Made by a program: the position numbers and the translations under genes. DNA of 64,000 nt from Afifella aestuarii (GTDB taxonomy: Bacteria > Pseudomonadota > Alphaproteobacteria > Rhizobiales > Afifellaceae), in contig NZ_SAUF01000001.1 in assembly GCF_004023665.1 (NCBI RefSeq), forward strand, positions 186,001 through 250,000, given 5' to 3'. The notes beneath the pieces were generated by a model. The model was not told the DNA's origin, did not search any database, and saw only the letters and a list, made by a program, of their open reading frames with translations. Within the stretch, counting starts at the first letter, position 1. Each line of letters starts with the position of its first letter. Below, piece by piece: positions 37,714 to 46,441 of this stretch.

Positions 37714-38622
37714 TCAGGAAAGCGGGTCTGGCGCCGTCGGCTCGAAACGTTCTGCCTCTTCGAAAAGCCAATTGAGGAGAAGCGTGAGGGCCGCCGTCGG
37801 GCGCGGTCGCCATAGCGCGATGTAGTGGTTGCCGCTTGGGAAAAAGCCGAAAGGCGCAACGAGCCGGCCCGCCGCGATATCGTCCGCCACGAGCGGCCAG
37901 GGTCCGATCGCCACGCCCAGGCCAGCGGTCGCCGCTTCGAGGAGATAATAGAAACGCTGATAGACGGTTGCCGCCGGGGCGGCTTCGAGTTCACTGGCGG
38001 GATTTCTCTCGCCGCTCGCGCCCGCCCATTGCGCCCACGCGCCCGGCCGCGTGCGCGTGTGCAGAATGGGTAGGCCGGCGATGTCCTGTGGAAGGAGCCG
38101 CGCAATGGAGGGGGAGAGGACGGGCCCAATTTTTTCGGCAAAGAGGGGCCGGGTCAGAAGGCCGGAGGGCCAGGGACCGGTGCCCACGCGGAGTGCAAGG
38201 TCGAAATCGATGCGGGCGAATTCTTCGTCGTGATCGCAGGCCGTCAGACGCACCTCGATCTCCGGGTGCCGCTCTTTGAAGACGTGGATACGGGGGATGA
38301 GCCAGCGCATGGCGAGCGTCCCGCTGCAGGCGAGATCGATGAGGGAGGACCGCCTGGTCGCGACGCGCGCCACAGCCGCCTGCAGCTGGTCGAAGCCGGC
38401 GGTGAGACCCGGTAGGAGCGCGCGCCCTTCCTCCGTCAGGCGGATGGCGTTCTTCGGCCCTTCAAAGAGGGAAACCCCGAGAACGTCTTCAAGCTGCTGC
38501 ACCTGACGCGAGACCGCGCTGTGGGTGACGTTCAGCTCTTTGGCGGCCAAAGACATCCGGCCGTGGCGACCGGCGGCCTCGAAGGCGCGCAGCGCGTTGA
38601 GTGAGGGAAGGCGTCGCGTCAT
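37714..38622 (-). CDS. LysR-family transcriptional regulator (GcvA-like)
   Basis: The 302-residue regulator has the N-terminal winged helix (SLAAKELNVTHSAVSRQVQQ) and a LysR substrate-binding domain that starts near residue 90. The order PSLNALRAFEAAGRHGRMSL is that of the GcvA/AmpR-like branch. Its target cannot be inferred: the convergent neighbour is the aldo/keto reductase and the divergent neighbour a DUF1127 gene whose start is about 70 bp away. Confidence 0.92.
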   Translation of the reverse strand: MTRRLPSLNALRAFEAAGRHGRMSLAAKELNVTHSAVSRQVQQLEDVLGVSLFEGPKNAIRLTEEGRALLPGLTAGFDQLQAAVARVATRRSSLIDLACSGTLAMRWLIPRIHVFKERHPEIEVRLTACDHDEEFARIDFDLALRVGTGPWPSGLLTRPLFAEKIGPVLSPSIARLLPQDIAGLPILHTRTRPGAWAQWAGASGERNPASELEAAPAATVYQRFYYLLEAATAGLGVAIGPWPLVADDIAAGRLVAPFGFFPSGNHYIALWRPRPTAALTLLLNWLFEEAERFEPTAPDPLS

Positions 38623-38694
38623 GTGAGTTTATCGAACATTGCCTGTGCGAGAATATCGTTTTTCAACGAGGCAACAAGCGACTTCTATCGTCAT

Positions 38695-38892
38695 ATGGAC
38701 GATAGGCGAGTTCTAAAAACGCACTTCGACAATGATGCAGCAGCTCGGTGCTGGCATTGGCTGAGCCTTTGCGTGTCGCGTTCGCGCCAGCGCCGGCGGC
38801 TGTCGGAGCTGGAGGATTGGCAACTAACCGACATGGCAATTTCGGACCCGGAACGAAAATCCGAGTGCCGAAAATGGTGGTGGCAGTCCTGA
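38695..38892 (+). CDS. DUF1127 (YjiS-like) small protein
   Basis: The 65-residue protein ends in the DUF1127 pattern RQRRRLSELEDWQLTDMAIS followed by DPERKSECRKWWW, which is arginine-rich and aromatic. DUF1127 proteins are abundant in alphaproteobacteria. A few are linked to RNA and phosphate metabolism, but the family role is unsettled. ATG 38695 is chosen. A GTG at 38623, overlapping the LysR start, would extend it by 24 residues. It is convergent with opgD. Confidence 0.8.
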   Translation: MDDRRVLKTHFDNDAAARCWHWLSLCVSRSRQRRRLSELEDWQLTDMAISDPERKSECRKWWWQS

Positions 38893-38943
38893 GGCCGTGA
38901 TTGAGCAATAAGAACTTCCGTCGGCCCACCTCGGGGGTGAACC

Positions 38944-40533
38944 TCAGCGGCTGTCGGCGAGATCCATGCTGGCCGGGAAGAACTGTGAGATCCAGGTCTC
39001 CGTCAGCGCTTCACCGTCCTTCTTGAGGAAAAGCCGCAGGTCCACCGGGTCTTTTCCGGTGACGTGCACCTCGAAGGCGGCACGGAAGAGCCCGTTGCTG
39101 TCGACGACCGGATAGGCGCTGCACCGCCCCAATGTGCCACGTGAAACATTAACCATGGCGGTCACGCCGTCTTCGCGCGTGAAGCGGCCGAGATCGCCAC
39201 CGGAGAAGTCGATGACGAATTGATAGACCTCCTTTGGACGCGGCTGCCCCGGAACGCCGCCGGCGCCGATAAAGGTGTCGACGACCCGCCCCGCCTTTGT
39301 CGCGTAAGGCTCGTCGAATCCCCAGTGCAGACGGTATTTGAGATCGAGCGTCTTGCCCGCCTCGACCTTCTCCTCCGGGGTCCAATAGGCGACGATGTTG
39401 TCGTAGATCTCGTCGTCCGTCGGGATCTCCACGAGTTGCACCGCGCCCTTGCCCCATCCTTCGAGCGGTTCGACCCAGAGCGAGGGGCGGCGATGATAGA
39501 AGACACCGTCGTCCTGGTAATGGTCGAAATGCCGATCGCGCTGAAGCAGACCGAATCCCTTCGGGTTGTCATCGCTGAAGCTGTTGGTCATCACGGCGGG
39601 CGGATTGTTGAGCGGGCGCCAGATGCGTTCGCCACTGCCCGTCCACATGGCGAGCCCGTCGGAATCGTGGATTTCGGGCCGCCAGTCTTTCGCGTGCTGC
39701 CGGTCTTTTTGCGAGTACCAGAACATCGAGGTCAACGGGGCGATGCCAAGCCGAGTGATCTCCTGGCGCGGGAAGAGGACCGCTTCCGTCTCCATGACGA
39801 CGCGCGCTTCGCGGGCGCAATCGAAGCGGTAGGCGCCCGTCAGGCTCGGACCCTCAAGCAGCGCGTAGACGGTGAGCCGGTCAGGATCGCCCGGCACGCC
39901 CTCAAGGAAGAACCGGCTGAAACGCGGAAATTCCTCGCCCGTCGCGAGCCCCGTATCGATGGCAATGCCCCGGGCCGACAGCCCGTATTGCTTGCCGCTT
40001 CCGGGAGAACGAAAATAAGAGGCGCCGAGGAACGACAGCCAGTCCCATTTCAAGTTTTCCGCCATCACCCGGAAACCGGCGAAGCCGATGCTTTGCGGCA
40101 GGCTGCGGGCGATGTGGCCCGCCGGCATATCGAAATAGCTCTGGCGGTAAAGAACCTCGTGCGCCTTGCCGTCTTTGACCACGGCAACAGTGACGGGGTC
40201 CTTCTGATAGCGACCGAGATGAAAAAGCTGGATCGGCGCTCCGCCCTCTCCGCCGAGATGTAAGGTGCGGTCCTTGCGATAGCTGATCTGGAAATAGGCG
40301 TCGTAATCGATCTTATCGAGGATTTCCGCCATGGCGGAGGCGGGCGGCTCCCAGGGCGCTTCAGAGAGCGTCTTCGCCGTCTCCTTCAGAAGATCGAACG
40401 AAAAGGGCTGCGTCGGCCCGTAAAGGATACCGTCGGTCTCGACATTGAGCCCTGCGAAGCTCCGGCTCGCAAATGGGCTGAGGGCGAGCGCTCCCCCTCC
40501 GGCGAGCGCAGCGCGGCGTGAGATTTTCATCAT
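38944..40533 (-). CDS. opgD: Glucan biosynthesis protein OpgD/MdoD
   Basis: OpgD/OpgG proteins shape periplasmic glucans (osmoregulated periplasmic glucans). The 529-residue protein starts with a twin-arginine-type signal, MKISRRAALAGGGALAL ending near SFAG, as OpgD is Tat-exported in E. coli. The family body shows FQISYRKDRTLHLG, LPQSIGFAGFRVM and YFRSPGSGKQYGLSARGIAI. Tandem ATGs at 40533 and 40530 are equivalent. A parS-like palindrome lies inside the gene at 39133-39148. Confidence 0.92.
   Translation of the reverse strand: MMKISRRAALAGGGALALSPFASRSFAGLNVETDGILYGPTQPFSFDLLKETAKTLSEAPWEPPASAMAEILDKIDYDAYFQISYRKDRTLHLGGEGGAPIQLFHLGRYQKDPVTVAVVKDGKAHEVLYRQSYFDMPAGHIARSLPQSIGFAGFRVMAENLKWDWLSFLGASYFRSPGSGKQYGLSARGIAIDTGLATGEEFPRFSRFFLEGVPGDPDRLTVYALLEGPSLTGAYRFDCAREARVVMETEAVLFPRQEITRLGIAPLTSMFWYSQKDRQHAKDWRPEIHDSDGLAMWTGSGERIWRPLNNPPAVMTNSFSDDNPKGFGLLQRDRHFDHYQDDGVFYHRRPSLWVEPLEGWGKGAVQLVEIPTDDEIYDNIVAYWTPEEKVEAGKTLDLKYRLHWGFDEPYATKAGRVVDTFIGAGGVPGQPRPKEVYQFVIDFSGGDLGRFTREDGVTAMVNVSRGTLGRCSAYPVVDSNGLFRAAFEVHVTGKDPVDLRLFLKKDGEALTETWISQFFPASMDLADSR
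39133..39148. promoter_or_regulatory. parS-like palindrome inside opgD
   Basis: TGTGCCACGTGAAACA differs by one base from TGTTCCACGTGAAACA and by two from TGTTTCACGTGAAACA. It lies 33 kb from parB inside a coding region. ParB binding is untested. Confidence 0.45.
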
Positions 40534-40712
40534 GTGTCGTCCAGGCGGGTGTCGTTCCTTGGCGGCTAAGATTGGTCTGCGGCAGAAAGGTGACGAAACG
40601 GCAGGTTTTCTCACCGAAGCAACGCAAACCTCACCCTCTGGTCGAAAACCTTGCTCGGCGTACAGTGTGGGGTCGCAGATTGGTGCCCTACCTGGGCGTG
40701 GGCGAGTGCCGC

Positions 40713-41597
40713 TTACTTGGCCCCGCCTTCCGGGCTGGCGCGAAAATAGCGCGCCGTGCGGCTTGCCGGACCGAGACTCGCCGCCTCGCCGCGCGTGACG
40801 AGATCGCAAAGATGCGCGAGCGTCGACTGCGCTGCGGCCTCACGCAGGTTTTCGGCGATGCCTTGATAGACCCGCTCGACGATCGAATCGATGGTCAGAG
40901 GCTCCTCGCCGAGGGCTGCAAGGATGGTCTTCTCCCGCTGGCGGCGATGTTGGAGGAGGGCACGGACAAGCCGTTTCGGTTCCGTAACGGGGCCGCCATG
41001 ACCGGGCCAGTAGATGTCGTGGTCGCGATCGAGCAGGCGTCTCAGCGAGGCCATGTAGTCGCCCATATTGCCATCCGGCGGGATCACCACCGAGGTCGAC
41101 CAGCCCATGACGTGGTCGCCGGAGAAGAGGGCCTTCTCTTCCTTGAGCTCGTAGCAGAGGTGGTTGGCGGCGTGGCCGGGGGTTGCGAGAGCCGTCAGCG
41201 TATAATCGGGCCCTTCGATCCTTTCACCCTCCTCAAGCACCCGGTCTGGCTTGTAGGCGAATGCGCTGTCATTTGTGCCGCGGCAGCCGGCCACCATTGC
41301 CCCCGTCGCTTCGGCGAGGGGGGCGACCGCCGGGTAGTGGTCGAGGTGCGTGTGCGTCAGCAGGATATGACGCAGCTTTTCGCCCGAAACGGCTGCCAGA
41401 AGCGCCTCGATATGGGCGGAATCGGCGGGACCTGGGTCGATCACTGCAACCTCACCGGTGCCGATGATGTAGGTGCAGGTGCCGCGAAAGGTGAAGGGGC
41501 TCGGGTTGGGGGCGAGCACCCGGCGCACGCGTGGCGACAGGCGGACGCATTCGCCGGGAGCACCCTCCAGCGTGAGGTCGAATGGAAGCTCGCTCAT
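40713..41597 (-). CDS. MBL-fold metallo-hydrolase (LACTB2-like)
   Basis: The 294-residue protein has the metallo-beta-lactamase metal motif ILLTHTHLDHYPAVAPL, the second metal-site segments ATPGHAANHLCYEL and FSGDHVMGW, and a C-terminal winged-helix extension (RQREKTILAALGEEPLTIDS) as in LACTB2-like and RNase-Z-related proteins. The substrate is unknown. It is 30 nt downstream of the TPP-enzyme gene, so the two are co-transcribed. ATG 41597 is preferred over GTG 41603. Confidence 0.87.
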   Translation of the reverse strand: MSELPFDLTLEGAPGECVRLSPRVRRVLAPNPSPFTFRGTCTYIIGTGEVAVIDPGPADSAHIEALLAAVSGEKLRHILLTHTHLDHYPAVAPLAEATGAMVAGCRGTNDSAFAYKPDRVLEEGERIEGPDYTLTALATPGHAANHLCYELKEEKALFSGDHVMGWSTSVVIPPDGNMGDYMASLRRLLDRDHDIYWPGHGGPVTEPKRLVRALLQHRRQREKTILAALGEEPLTIDSIVERVYQGIAENLREAAAQSTLAHLCDLVTRGEAASLGPASRTARYFRASPEGGAK

Positions 41598-41627
41598 TGT
41601 CACCCGGCTCCTTCTTCCCTCGCGTCT

Positions 41628-43313
41628 TCAGCCGGCCTTGCTGCCGCGCAGCTCGCTCAAAGTTCGGGCCGGGGTGATGGCTTCCGGATCGATGAAGCAA
41701 TGCAGGATCGCCGGCTTGCCGGAGGCGAGCGCCCGCTCAAACGCCGGCGCGAATTCCTCCGTCGTTGCCACCGTCTCGCCATGGCCACCGAAGGCGCGGG
41801 CATAGGCGGCAAAATCGGGATTGGAGAGCCGCGTCGCAGAGATGCGGTCGGGATAGCGCGATTCCTGATGCATCCGGATCGTCCCATACATGCTGTTGTC
41901 GACGACGATCACGATGATCGGGATGTCGTGCTGCACGGCGGTCGAAAATTCCTGGCCGTTCATCAGGAAGCATCCGTCGCCCGCGAACGCGACGACGATG
42001 CGCTCCGGATAAAGGCGTTTGGCAAGAACCGCGGCCGGCACGCCATAGCCCATGGAGCCAGAAACCGGCGCAAGCTGCGTCGCAAAGCGGCGGAAACGGT
42101 AATAGCGGTGGATCCAGCCCGCGTAATTGCCGGCGCCGTTGCAGATGATCGTCTCGGGGGGCACCCGGTCGCGCAGCCAGGTCATCGCCTCGGCATACTG
42201 GAAGCGGCCCGGCACAGGGAGCGGCTTGCCCGACCAGTCGAGGAAGTCTTGATGGGCGGCGCCTGCCTCCTGTGCGGGGGCGCCGACATCGAGCTCGGCC
42301 CGCACGAGCGCCTTTGCGAAGGCCTGCGGCGTCGCCTGGATGGCAAGGGTCGGCTGGTAGACCCGACCTAGCTCCTCGGCCCCCGGATGCACGTGCACGA
42401 AATTCTGGGACGGCACGGGCACGTCTACAAGCGTGTAGGAGGACGAGGGCATTTCGGAGAAACGCCCGCCGACGAGGAGAATGAGGTCGGCCTGCCGCAC
42501 GCGTTCCGCCAGCTTGGGATTGGGCCCGATGCCGAGATCGCCCGCGTAGTTGGGGTGATCTGAGGGAAAGAGATGGGCGCGGCGGAAAGAGGTGGCGACG
42601 GGAAGGCCGGTGCGCTCCGCAAAGGCGGCGAAATCCGCAACGGCCGTCTCGCTCCAACGCGAACCGCCGAGAATGGCCATCGGGCGCCGGGCGCTGCGGA
42701 GAAGATGGCCGAGCTCTTCGAGATCCTCAGCCCCTGGCCAGATCTCGGCCGCTTCGACGCGCGGCGCATCCGCGACGGCCGCCTCGTCGACAAGCATGTC
42801 CTCAGGCAGAACGACGACCACTGGGCCGGGACGTCCCTGCATGGCCGTGCGAAAAGCGCGGGCGACGAGTTCCGGCAGACGCTCCGCCTCGTTCACCTCC
42901 ACGACCCATTTGGCGAGGCCGCCGTAAAACGCTTTGTAATCCACCTCCTGGAAGGCGCCGCGCTCGCGCATGCCGCGCTCAACCTGCCCGATGAAGAGGA
43001 TCATCGGCGTGGAATCGTGCTCGGCAATGTGAATGCCGTGGCTCGCATTGGTGGCGCCGGGCCCGCGGGTGACGAAACAGACGCCTGGGCGGCCGGTCAA
43101 TTTGCCGTATGCTTCGGCCATCATCGCCGCGCCGCCCTCATTGCGGCACACGAGCACATCGATGGCACGGTCGTGCATCGCATCGAGGGCTGCGAGATAA
43201 CTCTCCCCCGGCACGCAGGTGAGACAGTTGACGCCCTGCGCAACCAATTGATCGATCAGGATCTCGCCGCCAGTGCGTGATTTCGATCCGGTCTCGGTCA
43301 CTCGCTTTTCCAT
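41628..43313 (-). CDS. Thiamine-pyrophosphate-dependent enzyme, acetolactate-synthase-like
   Basis: The 561-residue enzyme has the three-domain ThDP fold: the catalytic glutamate in VLVCRNEGGAAMMAEAYGKL near residue 60, a central nucleotide-fold domain, and the C-terminal ThDP motif FAGDGCFLMNGQEFSTAVQH followed by the metal-binding Asn in VVDNSMYGTIR. It belongs to the thiamine-pyrophosphate-requiring family with IlvB-like members. No small regulatory subunit (ilvH) is adjacent, so an authentic acetolactate synthase is unlikely. The true substrate is unknown. Confidence 0.85.
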   Translation of the reverse strand: MEKRVTETGSKSRTGGEILIDQLVAQGVNCLTCVPGESYLAALDAMHDRAIDVLVCRNEGGAAMMAEAYGKLTGRPGVCFVTRGPGATNASHGIHIAEHDSTPMILFIGQVERGMRERGAFQEVDYKAFYGGLAKWVVEVNEAERLPELVARAFRTAMQGRPGPVVVVLPEDMLVDEAAVADAPRVEAAEIWPGAEDLEELGHLLRSARRPMAILGGSRWSETAVADFAAFAERTGLPVATSFRRAHLFPSDHPNYAGDLGIGPNPKLAERVRQADLILLVGGRFSEMPSSSYTLVDVPVPSQNFVHVHPGAEELGRVYQPTLAIQATPQAFAKALVRAELDVGAPAQEAGAAHQDFLDWSGKPLPVPGRFQYAEAMTWLRDRVPPETIICNGAGNYAGWIHRYYRFRRFATQLAPVSGSMGYGVPAAVLAKRLYPERIVVAFAGDGCFLMNGQEFSTAVQHDIPIIVIVVDNSMYGTIRMHQESRYPDRISATRLSNPDFAAYARAFGGHGETVATTEEFAPAFERALASGKPAILHCFIDPEAITPARTLSELRGSKAG

Positions 43314-43478
43314 TCACCCCTCATCCGTCTCGCACTTGCAATCGATGCCCTCATGCGCGCAAGAAGAGGTTGGCGCAAGCCGGGCGAAGCTTTCTGCAGC
43401 CCTCAGTATGCGGTAAGCGGATGATCCGGGTCCACCTTCCGCCCATGTGAATGGCGGTTCTACGCACGGCGAAAATCT

Positions 43479-44255
43479 ATGGTTCAGCTGACTCTTCCGA
43501 AAAACTCGACAGTTCACCGCGGCAAGGTCTGGCCGAAGCCCGCGGGCAGCAAACACAAGGAATTCCAGATCTATCGCTGGGATCCCGAAGACGGCCGCAA
43601 CCCGCGTCTCGATACCTATTATGTCGATACCGACGATTGCGGACCAATGGTTCTCGATGCCCTATTGTGGATCAAGAACAAGGTCGACCCGACTTTGACG
43701 CTGCGCCGCTCCTGCCGCGAAGGCATTTGCGGCTCGTGCGCCATGAATATCGACGGATCGAATACGCTCGCCTGCACGACGGGCTGGGGCGACATCAACG
43801 GCGTCGTGAAGATCTACCCGCTGCCGCATATGCCGGTGGTGAAGGATCTGGTGCCGGATCTGACGCATTTCTATGCGCAGCATGCGCTGATCGAGCCGTG
43901 GCTGCAGACGGTGTCTCCGACGCCGGAAAAGGAGCACCTGCAGAGCCACGAAGACCGCGAAAAGCTCGACGGGCTCTACGAGTGCATTCTCTGCGCCTGC
44001 TGCACGACCTCGTGCCCGAGCTATTGGTGGAACGGCGATCGCTATTTGGGCCCGGCGGCACTGCTGCAGGCCTATCGCTGGATTGTCGATTCGCGTGACG
44101 AGCGCACTGGTGAGCGTCTCGATCAGCTGGAAGATCCGTTCCGGCTTTACCGCTGCCACACGATCCTGAATTGCGTGCAGGTCTGCCCGAAGGGGCTGAA
44201 CCCTGCAAAGGCGATCGGCGAAATCAAGAAGATGATGGTCGAGCGGCGCGTCTAG
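43479..44255 (+). CDS. sdhB: Succinate dehydrogenase iron-sulfur subunit
   Basis: SdhB carries the three Fe-S clusters of complex II, passing electrons from the flavin subunit to quinone. The 258-residue protein has the [2Fe-2S] region [20 protein letters not shown] and the [4Fe-4S]/[3Fe-4S] region [19 protein letters not shown] and [11 protein letters not shown]. The usual partners sdhC, sdhD and sdhA are not in the window: the gene stands alone between the divergent TPP-enzyme gene (165 bp) and the convergent repeat-protein gene, with its own terminator. Confidence 0.97.
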   Translation: MVQLTLPKNSTVHRGKVWPKPAGSKHKEFQIYRWDPEDGRNPRLDTYYVDTDDCGPMVLDALLWIKNKVDPTLTLRRSCREGICGSCAMNIDGSNTLACTTGWGDINGVVKIYPLPHMPVVKDLVPDLTHFYAQHALIEPWLQTVSPTPEKEHLQSHEDREKLDGLYECILCACCTTSCPSYWWNGDRYLGPAALLQAYRWIVDSRDERTGERLDQLEDPFRLYRCHTILNCVQVCPKGLNPAKAIGEIKKMMVERRV

Positions 44256-44320
44256 GCGAAGCCGTCCTCCCGGCAAAGACAGGCATCGCAGCCTCAGGCG
44301 GCGGTGCCTAAAGCAAAAAA

Positions 44321-44349
44321 AAGCCCCGCAGCGCGAAGCTGCGGGGCTT
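44321..44349. terminator. Bidirectional intrinsic terminator
   Basis: AAGCCCCGCAGC (44321-44332) pairs with GCTGCGGGGCTT (44338-44349) around a 5-nt loop. It is followed by TTTTTCG on the plus strand and by a run of eight T residues on the minus strand. It serves both sdhB and the convergent repeat-protein gene. Confidence 0.92.
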
Positions 44350-44371
44350 TTTCGTGTTGTCTTGCGACGAT

Positions 44372-46441
44372 CTAAATGATCGGCGACCCCTGCGGGAAGA
44401 GCCAGGTGCCGCCGTCGGCCCACTGGCGCTCCGGCAGACGGGCGCGGAACCACTTCACCATCGCGTAGTAGAAGCTCTCCTCGCTGCGGGCGGGCGTGCG
44501 TGCCGCAACCGGAGCCTGGGCCGGCGCCTGCATCGGGCGCTGCTGCCTCACCTGGATCGGTCGGCCGGCCTGGCGCGGAACGCTCGGCACCGTGCGATAG
44601 ACGCGGGCACCGTTCTGGGCGGTTGCCTGGGCCGTGTGCGCCGCGGGCTTCTGCTCTGCCGGACGGACGCTCGGGAAGAGCCAGGACGAACCATTCACGC
44701 GCGTCTGTGCGACGCCGTTTGCGCGGCTTGACGCCTGCTGGGGCTGTGCCTGGCGGGTCGCACGGATCGGTGCGCCGGCGTTCGAGCGGTAGAGATACCC
44801 CGCGGTCGCGACACCGTTCGTGGCGCGAGCGGGCGCGGCCTGGCGAGCATTCTGCTGAGCCGGCCTTTGCGCCGTCTCAGCCTGTGCACGCGGATGTGTG
44901 CCCGGGAAGAGCCAGCTTGTCCGGCCTGCACTTGAAGTTTGAGCCGGTTTCGCGGGTTGCGATTGGGCAGACTTGCCGTTGGCCTGAGCCTGGGTGCGCT
45001 GATGCGTGCCAGGGAACAACCAGCTTCCGCCAGCCGCAGCCGGCTGGGCCTGCTGTTGGGCGGCCTCTTGCGCGCCGTTCTGTTTCTGTGAGCCGTTCTG
45101 AACTGCAGCAATGCGATAAAGCCAGCTTCTCTGCGGCGTGCCATTGACGGCTTGCGCTTGCGGCTCGGCTTCGGCGGCCTGGCCGCGCCCATTCGGGAAG
45201 AGCCAGCTGCGCTGAACCACCTGCTGGGCCGGCTGCGCAGCCTCGGCTTTGCCGTTCGTGCGCGCTGCGCCATTCTGCGGCGCGGCGTTGCGGTAGAGCC
45301 AGCTCGCCTGCGGAGCGCCGGTCTGGCGTGCGGGTTCGGCTTTCTGGCCGGACGCCTGCGGTTGAGGCGCAGAATTGCGATAAAGCCAGCTCACCGGCGC
45401 CTGAGGCTTCTGCGGCTCGGGCTTTGCATCTTCCTTCGCCTTGGAGCCGCCCGTGAACCAGCTGCTGATCGTCTGGAGGGGCGACCCGAGCGACGATGCC
45501 TCGGTCTTGCTCTTTTCCTTGGCTTCGGCGGCGAGACGATAAACCCAGCTCATCACTTCGGCCGGGGTCGACTGCCCGGCCTCTTCGCTCTCCTGCGGCG
45601 CAGGCTTGCGATAGAACCAGCCCTGAGCGGCCGACACTGCGGTGTCCTTGAGCGCCGCCTTGCCGTTTGCATGGCCGTTCGCCTTGCCATTCGCCTGTGC
45701 GGCAGGCTTACGGAAAAGCCAGCTCGACGGGGTCTCGGCGGGCGCAGCCTGCGGAGCGGGGGTCGCCGTGCCGTTGGTCTGCGGCGCGGCGGGCTTGCGG
45801 TAAAGCCAGCTCGGAGAGGTTTGTTCTCGAGCCGGTGGTGCGGCTTTCGCCGCGGCGGCGGGACTCTGGGCAGGCGCAGTCCGCGCCTGTGGGAAGAGCC
45901 AACTGCCACCGTTGTTTGGCGCTCGGGCCGGCTGGCCGCGCGCGCCATTCACCGGTTGGGTGGCGGGCATCATGTTCCTCGTGTTGATGGGCTGAGAGGC
46001 TGAGCGGTTCGCGGACGGGCTGAAGGGGGGACTGCCCCCGTAGGCCGACCTTGGTGTGGGCGCCTGCGATTGACGGGCCGGGCGCGCGGCCGAAACTTGA
46101 TTGTCATGCAAAGACGCAGCCGAAGCGGGGCGCGCCCTGCGTGGCCGAAGCCAGCTTGCCTGCTGTTCGTCGCCGCGGCGATCGCCGCGCGAGATGTTGG
46201 GGGTTTGGATGTCGCGTGTCGTGCGCGGCGACCCTACCGGATGAGGGGTTGCCGGATGCGGGACTGCCGGACGAGATGCGACAGCGACGCCGTCAGAGCA
46301 GGCGGCCGGCCCGTCCTGCCGATTGAGACGGCTCGTCAGGTTCCGACGAAAGAGATCTGCGATCTCCCGCATCGGCTCCTGCAGCCGTTTGGCGACCATG
46401 TCCTCCATCGAGAGGCCCTGCCTTATCGCGATCGTCATCAT
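44372..46441 (-). CDS. Repetitive disordered protein with about 17 SWLYR/SWLFP motifs, unrecognised family
   Basis: I do not recognise this family. From ATG 46441 the product has 689 residues. Residues 1-42 look like an amphipathic, basic helix (MMTIAIRQGLSMEDM...). The rest is low-complexity Ala/Gln/Pro/Asn/Lys/Arg-rich sequence with almost no other hydrophobics and one cysteine. Set in it are about 17 copies of a short aromatic motif, centred on W97, W181, W212, W241, W275, W299, W328, W352, W381, W413, W440, W474, W510, Y549, W587, Y615 and W680, mostly 24-39 residues apart. Two classes recur: SWLYR-x-x-A (Arg after the aromatic) and SWLFP (Pro after it, often GTH or QxR next). No signal peptide or membrane segment is seen. 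A TTG at 46456 is an alternative start. The role is unknown. The design resembles a multivalent scaffold or linker protein (inference). Confidence 0.8.
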   Translation of the reverse strand: MMTIAIRQGLSMEDMVAKRLQEPMREIADLFRRNLTSRLNRQDGPAACSDGVAVASRPAVPHPATPHPVGSPRTTRDIQTPNISRGDRRGDEQQASWLRPRRARPASAASLHDNQVSAARPARQSQAPTPRSAYGGSPPFSPSANRSASQPINTRNMMPATQPVNGARGQPARAPNNGGSWLFPQARTAPAQSPAAAAKAAPPAREQTSPSWLYRKPAAPQTNGTATPAPQAAPAETPSSWLFRKPAAQANGKANGHANGKAALKDTAVSAAQGWFYRKPAPQESEEAGQSTPAEVMSWVYRLAAEAKEKSKTEASSLGSPLQTISSWFTGGSKAKEDAKPEPQKPQAPVSWLYRNSAPQPQASGQKAEPARQTGAPQASWLYRNAAPQNGAARTNGKAEAAQPAQQVVQRSWLFPNGRGQAAEAEPQAQAVNGTPQRSWLYRIAAVQNGSQKQNGAQEAAQQQAQPAAAGGSWLFPGTHQRTQAQANGKSAQSQPAKPAQTSSAGRTSWLFPGTHPRAQAETAQRPAQQNARQAAPARATNGVATAGYLYRSNAGAPIRATRQAQPQQASSRANGVAQTRVNGSSWLFPSVRPAEQKPAAHTAQATAQNGARVYRTVPSVPRQAGRPIQVRQQRPMQAPAQAPVAARTPARSEESFYYAMVKWFRARLPERQWADGGTWLFPQGSPII
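44387..46156 (-). repeat. Protein-level repeat array of SWL[YF][RP] motifs
   Basis: The nucleotide copies are degenerate (for example AGCTGGCTTTATCGC-like variants with changed third codon positions), so conservation is at the protein level. The spacing of motif centres is about 30 residues over most of the array, with a long gap of 84 residues between the first two and 65 before the last. Confidence 0.75.

Noticed and set aside
44387-46156. Reading the repeats as a CRISPR array or DNA-level tandem repeat
   Set aside because: Copies are neither identical nor evenly spaced at the nucleotide level, and the conserved unit is a five-residue motif in a single reading frame.
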